From Myxococcales bacterium (GTDB lineage Bacteria > Myxococcota > Polyangia > Nannocystales > Nannocystaceae), in NCBI GenBank assembly GCA_016793465.1, contig JAEUJW010000072.1, forward strand, positions 62,001-126,000: a stretch of 64,000 nucleotides of DNA. The letters are read 5' to 3'. How positions within the stretch are numbered: the first letter of the stretch is position 1; each line of letters starts with the position of its first letter. Positions 58,782-64,000 of the stretch are shown piece by piece. The translations under genes and the position numbers were made by a program. Below the pieces are notes generated by a model. The model was not told the origin of the DNA, did no database searches, and saw nothing but the letters and a program-made list of their open reading frames with translations.

Positions 58782-61073
58782 ATGTCGAAGCTCAGCGACC
58801 CGCACAACCTGGTCGGAGCGACGATCGCCGGGAAGTACACGATCGAGGCGCTCATCGATCGCGGCGGCTACGGCCTGGTCTACCGCGCCGTCCACCAGGT
58901 GCTCGGCCAGCCGGTCGCGCTGAAGTTCTTCACCGGCCTGGCCCAGGCCCAGCCCGAGCAGCGGGCCATGCTCGTCGAGAAGTTCACGCAGGAGGCGCGC
59001 CTGCTGATGCGCCTGTCGACGCGCTCGACCAACGTCGTGCAGGCGCGCGACATCCTCGAGCACACCACCGACGAGGGCGTGTGGATGCCCTACCTCGTGC
59101 TCGAGTGGATCGAAGGCCGCTCGCTCGAGTGGCTGATCTACAACCCCGAGAGCCCCTCGCGTCGCCAGCCGCGCCCGCTCATCGACGCCTTCTACCTGCT
59201 CGACGGCGTCGCCCGGGCCCTCGCCGTCGCCCACTCCTGCAAGGTCGCCCACCGCGACATCAAGCCCGGCAACTTCATGGTCCTCGGCGAGGACCTGCGC
59301 CCCGGCGTGATCGTCAAGGTCCTCGACTTCGGCATCGCCAAGGAGATGCCGCAGAACGCCGCCATGACCGCCGGCGGCAGCACCCAGTTCACCCCCAAGT
59401 ACGGCGCCCCCGAGCAGTTCGACCGCGTCCACGGCGCCACCGGGCCGTGGACCGACGTCTTCGGCTTCGCCCTCGTCGTCCTCGAGACCGCCCGCGGCGG
59501 CCCGCGCTGCTTCCCCCAGAAGGACTTCGTCTCGGTCGCCCGCGCCAGCCAGGACCCCAAGGTGCGGCCCACCCCGCGCACCCTCGGCATCGCCGTGTCC
59601 GACGCCGTCGAGGCCGTGTTCGCCAGGGCCCTCACCGTCTCGGTCCACGACCGCTACCAGCACATGGCCGAGTTCTGGAACGACCTCGGCGCCGCCCTCG
59701 AGGTCCGCGACTTCGTGCCCGTCAGCGAGGACGCCCCGCCCGGCATGACCACCGCCGACGAGCGCCCGTCGATGAGCCTGCTCGGCATGAAGCAGGACGC
59801 CAACGTCAAGCCCACCGCCCCCGAGCTGCCCCGCGCGGCCCTCGAGATGTCACGCGCGCTCGAAGAAGCGGCCGTGTCCGGCGCCGGCAAGAGCAGCGGC
59901 TCGCGCCGCCGCGACTCCGGCCTCAGCACCGGCTCGCGCCGCCTCGCCAACCTCGCCGCCGACGCCGCCGAGTCCCAGCGCGACGCCGAGAAGTTCGAGG
60001 ACGAAGCCGTCGAGACCGTCGGCGGCGTCAGCAAGTCCCGCCTCGCCATGTCCAAGAAGGCCGTGCGCCCGAAGACCGGCCTCATCGCCGGCGGCGTCGC
60101 GGCGGCCGTGGCCTGCGCCGTCGTCGTCGGCGTCGTGCTCACCAGCGGCTCCGACCCGCCCCCGACCGACGCCGCCCCGCCCGCCGCCGCCACGCCCGAG
60201 CCCGTCACCACCCCGCCCGTGGCCGCCGCCCGCTGCCCCGCGGGCATGGCCTTCATCCCCGGCGGCAAGTTCTTCATGGGCTCCGACAACGTCGACGACA
60301 AGGCCCTCGCCGCCGCCCGCCCCGCCCACCAGGTCGAGGTCGCCGACTTCTGCATGGACATCGACGAGGTCACCGTCGCCGCCTACGCCGCCTGCTCGGC
60401 CAGGGGCGACTGCAAGCGCGCCCACCGCGAGGCCCTGTGGCCGCAGGGCAGCATGAAGGAGGACGCCTGGGTCGAGGCCCGCGCCGCCTACTCGCCGCTG
60501 TGCAACGAGGGCCAGCCCGGCCGCGAGCAGCACCCCGTCAACTGCGTCACCTGGGAGGAGGCCGGCCGCTACTGCGAGCTGCAGGGCAAGCGGCTGCCGC
60601 GCGAGGCCGAGTGGGAGTTCGCCGCCCGCGGCTCCGACGGCCGCGTCTACCCGTGGGGCGACGACCCGCCCGACGAGAAGCACCTCAACGGCTGCGGCAG
60701 CGAGTGCACGGCCTGGCGCGCCAGCGCCAGGCTGCCCGAGACCCCGCGCCTCTACGACGCCGACGACGGCCACCACGGCACCGCGCCGGTCGGCAGCTTC
60801 CCGGCCGGCGCGACCCAGGCCGGCCTGCGGGACATGGTCGGCAACGTGTTCGAGTGGACCGCCGACGACGCCCTGCCCTACCCCGGCGCCCCCGAGGGCA
60901 CCAAGCTCACCCCCGGCAAGATCATGCGCGGCGGCGCCTTCAATAGCTTTCAGCGCGAGCACGCCGAACCGGCCCTGCGCTTCGGCCAGGACCCGACCGC
61001 CCACGTCCACGCGGTGGGCTTCCGCTGCGCCCGTTCAGACCCGAACGGCCGTGAAGACAAGCCATCGACCTGA
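58782..61073 (+). CDS. Ser/Thr kinase fused to sulfatase-modifying-factor (FGE) domain
   Basis: A 763-residue protein from ATG 58782. The kinase domain (about 15-310) has DRGGYGLVYRAVH, VALKFF, VAHRDIKPGNFM and DFGIAKE. A transmembrane helix lies at about 430-450 (AAAVACAVVVGVVLTSG). The periplasmic C terminus (about 485-760) is an FGE-sulfatase domain: MAFIPGGKFFMGSDN, EVTVAAYAACSARGDC, NCVTWEEAGRYCELQGKRLPRE, EWEFAARGSDGRVYPWG and MRGGAFNSF, ending VGFRCAR. FGE folds in such kinases usually serve as sensors; the active-site cysteine pair of true FGE is not obvious. Confidence 0.85.
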   Translation: MSKLSDPHNLVGATIAGKYTIEALIDRGGYGLVYRAVHQVLGQPVALKFFTGLAQAQPEQRAMLVEKFTQEARLLMRLSTRSTNVVQARDILEHTTDEGVWMPYLVLEWIEGRSLEWLIYNPESPSRRQPRPLIDAFYLLDGVARALAVAHSCKVAHRDIKPGNFMVLGEDLRPGVIVKVLDFGIAKEMPQNAAMTAGGSTQFTPKYGAPEQFDRVHGATGPWTDVFGFALVVLETARGGPRCFPQKDFVSVARASQDPKVRPTPRTLGIAVSDAVEAVFARALTVSVHDRYQHMAEFWNDLGAALEVRDFVPVSEDAPPGMTTADERPSMSLLGMKQDANVKPTAPELPRAALEMSRALEEAAVSGAGKSSGSRRRDSGLSTGSRRLANLAADAAESQRDAEKFEDEAVETVGGVSKSRLAMSKKAVRPKTGLIAGGVAAAVACAVVVGVVLTSGSDPPPTDAAPPAAATPEPVTTPPVAAARCPAGMAFIPGGKFFMGSDNVDDKALAAARPAHQVEVADFCMDIDEVTVAAYAACSARGDCKRAHREALWPQGSMKEDAWVEARAAYSPLCNEGQPGREQHPVNCVTWEEAGRYCELQGKRLPREAEWEFAARGSDGRVYPWGDDPPDEKHLNGCGSECTAWRASARLPETPRLYDADDGHHGTAPVGSFPAGATQAGLRDMVGNVFEWTADDALPYPGAPEGTKLTPGKIMRGGAFNSFQREHAEPALRFGQDPTAHVHAVGFRCARSDPNGREDKPST

Positions 61074-61088
61074 CCCGAAGGCCAGGTC
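61067..61088. repeat. Hairpin copy acting as terminator between convergent genes
   Basis: GACCTGACC-CGAA-GGCCAGGTC: outer six bases pair perfectly, with a CGAA loop and one internal mismatch. It overlaps the kinase stop codon (61071-61073) and fills the short gap to the converging GNAT gene, so it could end transcription both ways. Confidence 0.6.
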
Positions 61089-61094
61089 CCTCGC

Positions 61095-62258
61095 TCACAG
61101 CACCTTGTCGGCCAGCATCTTCTGGTACACGCGGTAGGTCGACACGTGGAACCCGCCCATCGCCTTGATCGCGCTGTTGACCCGGTGGTTGTCCTCGAGC
61201 GTCCAGCCGATCTCGCCCGCCTTCCAGCCCTGCCGCACCGCCGCGCGGTGGGTCGCCAGGAACAGCAGCGAGTCGATGCCCTGCCCGCGGTACGGCGCCT
61301 TGATGCCCAGCAGGATGAGCCGCCCGCTGTCGACCTTCTTGCGCACCTTCATGTCCCAGACGAGCCGCAAGATCCCGAACGGGAACAGCTTGCCGTCGAG
61401 CTTCTTGAGGATGGGGTTCACGTTCTGGATGGTCAGCACGAACGCCGCCGGCTTGCCGTCGACCTCCGCCAGGATCGCGAAGTCCGGGTGCAGGACCATC
61501 TTTAGGTCTTTGGCGATGTGGAGGTACTCCTTGTCGCCCAGGGGCACGAAGCCCCAGTTCTTCTCCCACGCGTCATTATAGATCTCGAGCGTGCGCAGCA
61601 CCTCCGCGTCCCAGTCGGCGAAGCTCATCTGGCGGATCTTCACGCCGCGGCGGGCGGCCATCTTGTCGGCCACCCGCGACACCCGCTCCGGCACCGGCTT
61701 GGTCGGGTCGAGCCCCCAGTGCAGCAGGTCCTTGGCCTTGGACAGCCCGCAGCCCTGCAGCAGCCGGTCGTAGTACGGCGGGTTGTACGGCATGTTGATC
61801 CCCGGGTCGCGGTCGAACGCGTCGACCAGCACGCCCGCGATGTAGTTCGTCGACAGCTCGAACGGCCCGATCATCGACTCCATGCCGCGGGCCTTCAGCC
61901 AGCCCGCCGCCCTGTCGATCAGCGCCCGGGCGATCTCCGGGTCGTCGGGGCACTCGAACATCCCGAGGTAGCCGGTCTTCTCGTTGTGGAACTTGATGTA
62001 GTCGCGGTCCTCGACCGCGGCCACGCGCCCCACGTCCTTGCCGTTCACCCGGGCGATCCAGAACGCCGCCGTCACGTGCTCGAAGAACGGGTTCTTGGTC
62101 GGGTCCAGATAATCCCGCCGGTCCATCAGCAGCGGCGGCACCCAGCGCGGGCTCGGGTGGTGCTCACGGTTCACGTACCACGGCACCCGGATGAACCGCT
62201 CGACCAGCTTCCGGTCACTCAGGGGAACCTCGATGAGCTCGACTGCTGTCATGGCCAT
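61095..62258 (-). CDS. GNAT-like acyltransferase, two-domain type
   Basis: A 387-residue protein from ATG 62258 (MAMTAVEL; 62252 also possible). The N-terminal domain has FIRVPWYVNREHHPSPRWVPPLL; the C-terminal half carries IKAPYRGQGIDSLLFLATHRAAVRQGWK, the acetyl-CoA binding R-x-G-x-G region, and a conserved EIGWTLEDNHRVNSAIKAMGG. This layout is found in large bacterial GNAT-like proteins of unknown substrate. It converges on the kinase-FGE gene. Confidence 0.75.
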   Translation of the reverse strand: MAMTAVELIEVPLSDRKLVERFIRVPWYVNREHHPSPRWVPPLLMDRRDYLDPTKNPFFEHVTAAFWIARVNGKDVGRVAAVEDRDYIKFHNEKTGYLGMFECPDDPEIARALIDRAAGWLKARGMESMIGPFELSTNYIAGVLVDAFDRDPGINMPYNPPYYDRLLQGCGLSKAKDLLHWGLDPTKPVPERVSRVADKMAARRGVKIRQMSFADWDAEVLRTLEIYNDAWEKNWGFVPLGDKEYLHIAKDLKMVLHPDFAILAEVDGKPAAFVLTIQNVNPILKKLDGKLFPFGILRLVWDMKVRKKVDSGRLILLGIKAPYRGQGIDSLLFLATHRAAVRQGWKAGEIGWTLEDNHRVNSAIKAMGGFHVSTYRVYQKMLADKVL

Positions 62259-62457
62259 GGACGGCCGCGCACACGGCCCCTCGCGCGGATAGCCGTGCCC
62301 GCTCCCCGGCGTCAAGTGCGCGGGCAGCGCTCGCTCCCGCACGACCCCACGCCGTACCGCGTTCCGCCGCCGCCGGGCCGCGGGCGGCGTCGGCGTCGGC
62401 CGGCGCCCCCGCGGCTGCCCGATTGACGCCCTCCGTGCCGCGGGCTACCCGTCGATC

Positions 62458-63432
62458 ATGCGTTCCCGCGCGCCGCTCCTCGCCCTCGCCTCCACCCTCG
62501 CCTGCAACGGCGGCGACGGCCGCGAGGAGTCGGGCGCCGCCACCAACGTGACGACCGCGACCACCCCCGGCACGGCCACCATGCCGACCACCGGCGCCTC
62601 GTCCCCGACGTCGTCCGCGAGCGAGTCGACCGCCGCCGTCACCGCCGACACCGGCGACGCCGACACCACCACCTCGCCAGCTACCTCGGTCGAGCCCGAC
62701 ACCGGCCCCGTCACGGGCGACGACACGACCTCGACGAGCAGCACCACGCTCTCGACCGTCACCGCCGACCCGACCGTCGACATCACCGGCTTCGAGACCG
62801 GCGGCTTCGACTGCGACATGGCCCTGAAGGCGACGGTCCGCGACTTCCGCGTCGACCACCCGGACTTCGAGGACTACACCGGCGACACCGCCTACAAGGG
62901 CCTCGTGGAGGCGACGCTCGGCCCCGACGACAAGCCGGTGCACGCCGCCCCCGGCGGCACGCCGCAGACCACCGGGCCCGCGCAGTTCGCCCAGTGGTAC
63001 AACGACACGCCGAACGTCAACATCGCGTTCGCCGTCGACCTCACCCTCACCGAGGTCATGCCCGGGGTGTTCTCCTACCAGAACGGCGCGTTCTACCCCA
63101 TCGACGACCAGGGCTGGGGCAACGAGGGCAACCCGCACAACTACCACTTCACGACCGAGATCCACACCTCGTTCGTGTACAAGGGCGGCGAAAAATTCAC
63201 CTTCACCGGCGACGACGACCTGTGGCTGTTCATCAACGGCAAGCTGGCGATCGACCTCGGCGGCACCCACCCCGAGCTCACCGACACCGTCGACCTCGAC
63301 GCACAGGCGGCCACCCTCGGCCTCGCCGCCGGCAACACCTACGCGATGGACATCTTCCACGCCGAGCGCCACACCGACCAGTCGAACTTCCGCATCGACA
63401 CCAGCATCGACTGCTTCATCATCCCCGGCTGA
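62458..63432 (+). CDS. Fibro-slime-domain lipoprotein
   Basis: A 324-residue lipoprotein; lipobox LASTLAC near residue 16. A Thr/Ser linker (about 20-115) precedes a fibro-slime domain: MALKATVRDFRVDHPDFEDYTGDTAYKGLVE, then FTTEIHTSFVYKGGEKFTFTGDDDLWLFINGKLAIDLGGTH and YAMDIFHAERHTDQSNFRIDTS. The domain is PA14-like and found on surface and extracellular-matrix proteins of myxobacteria and slime moulds. It is probably carbohydrate-binding on the cell surface. Confidence 0.86.
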   Translation: MRSRAPLLALASTLACNGGDGREESGAATNVTTATTPGTATMPTTGASSPTSSASESTAAVTADTGDADTTTSPATSVEPDTGPVTGDDTTSTSSTTLSTVTADPTVDITGFETGGFDCDMALKATVRDFRVDHPDFEDYTGDTAYKGLVEATLGPDDKPVHAAPGGTPQTTGPAQFAQWYNDTPNVNIAFAVDLTLTEVMPGVFSYQNGAFYPIDDQGWGNEGNPHNYHFTTEIHTSFVYKGGEKFTFTGDDDLWLFINGKLAIDLGGTHPELTDTVDLDAQAATLGLAAGNTYAMDIFHAERHTDQSNFRIDTSIDCFIIPG

Positions 63433-63515
63433 CGCCGCAGTCGGCGCCGCTCACTCCACGCGCCGCGCGCCCGCGCCCGTTGACGCCGCCCACCGCCGCG
63501 GTCAGCATCGTCGCC

Positions 63516-64000
63516 ATGAAAATTGGATTCACCTTTGGTACGGCCACCACCTTCGTGCTGCTCGCCGCCTGCAGCTCCGCGTCGCCAGACGCCGGCGGCG
63601 ACGCGAGCGCCAGCGAGTCCACCGGCGCGAGCCCTGTCTCGAGCTTCACCTCCGGCGGCGACGCCAGCAACTCCGGGTCCGAGCCGACCGAGGACCCCTC
63701 GGGCGTCAGCAACTCGGGCGACACCGGCGCCACCGACCCCGGCGTCACCACCGACCCGCTGACCACCGGCATGGAGAGCGGCACCACCGGCAACATCACC
63801 AACACCTCGCTCGAGACCGGCACCGACTCGCTCTCCGACAGCGAGTCGGCCTCGCAGTCCGAGCCCTCGTCCGTCAGCGACAGCGACAGCACCACCGTCG
63901 AGGACACCTCGACCAGCGGCTCCTCGACGACCAGCCCCGACGACACCAGCACCGGCCCCGACGACACCAGCACCGGCATGCCGCCCGACCCGTGCGAGCC
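63516..64000 (+). CDS. Lipoprotein with Ser/Thr/Asp-rich linker (3' end cut)
   Basis: Begins MKIGFTFGTATTFVLLAAC at ATG 63516, a clear lipoprotein signal, and continues as a Ser/Thr/Asp/Gly-rich linker of more than 130 residues with TSTGPDD repeats until the window ends. The structured domain expected after the linker, judging by the neighbouring lipoproteins, lies outside. It is one of at least five lipoproteins with such linkers here. Confidence 0.75.
   Translation, partial: MKIGFTFGTATTFVLLAACSSASPDAGGDASASESTGASPVSSFTSGGDASNSGSEPTEDPSGVSNSGDTGATDPGVTTDPLTTGMESGTTGNITNTSLETGTDSLSDSESASQSEPSSVSDSDSTTVEDTSTSGSSTTSPDDTSTGPDDTSTGMPPDPCE

Noticed and set aside
1..64000. tRNA or rRNA genes, insertion sequences, phage integrase, origin
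   Set aside because: I looked for CCA-flanked cloverleaf patterns, transposase motifs and integrase signatures and saw none that I could support.

Overview
The window is very GC-rich (roughly three quarters G+C by eye). It encodes Ser/Thr kinases with C-terminal add-on domains, cysteine-rich lipoproteins with long Thr/Ser/Gly linkers, a fibro-slime-domain lipoprotein and a compact type VI secretion system (T6SS). This mix points to a myxobacterium, most likely a Nannocystis/Plesiocystis relative. That placement is inference from gene content; there is no rRNA. Genes are dense, often with 4-nt stop/start overlaps, and no gene-free stretch exceeds 300 bases.

Layout. 1-7.6 kb: two aminotransferases (one cut by the window start), an omega-amidase-like nitrilase, a large TPR protein and a dihydroorotase-like amidohydrolase. 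7.8-34.7 kb: a T6SS locus in the order tssE, tssF, tssG, FHA protein (tagH type), a lipoprotein, tssJ, tssK, tssL, tssM, a short tssC paralogue, vgrG, a TPR adaptor, a PAAR-RHS protein and a small membrane protein; then hcp on the minus strand, divergent from tssB, tssC, a Pro-rich membrane protein and an FHA-TM-murein endopeptidase. tssA and tssH (clpV) are not in the window. 34.7-37.9 kb: a minus-strand four-gene operon with queC and a SPASM-like radical SAM protein. 38-44.5 kb: a YkgJ-type protein, lipoproteins, a TIR protein, a kinase, a short-chain dehydrogenase and an SRPBCC protein. 44.5-53.3 kb: an Ig-like/LtaS fusion, a second kinase operon and three tandem Cys-rich lipoproteins. 53.3-64 kb: modABC, an orphan DNA methyltransferase, ttcA, a kinase-sulfatase-modifying-factor fusion, a GNAT-like protein and two surface lipoproteins.

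The most unusual signals are not genes. First, a short hairpin with consensus CCTGTCC-N4-GGACAGG, often decayed in one arm, occurs about 50 times between and inside genes and is concentrated in the T6SS locus. There it seeds in-frame tandem repeats of 33, 39 and 45 bp in TssG, TagH, a lipoprotein and the endopeptidase. Second, a 16-bp palindromic site (TGTAATGGCC core) lies upstream of tssE and again between hcp and tssB, a plausible shared T6SS operator. Third, a promoter-like sequence followed 80 bases later by a strong intrinsic terminator sits over the signal-peptide region of tssJ, suggesting a small RNA or an attenuator. Fourth, AT-rich micro-islands sharing ATTAAAC / GTTTAATTAT interrupt this GC-rich DNA far more often than chance would predict.
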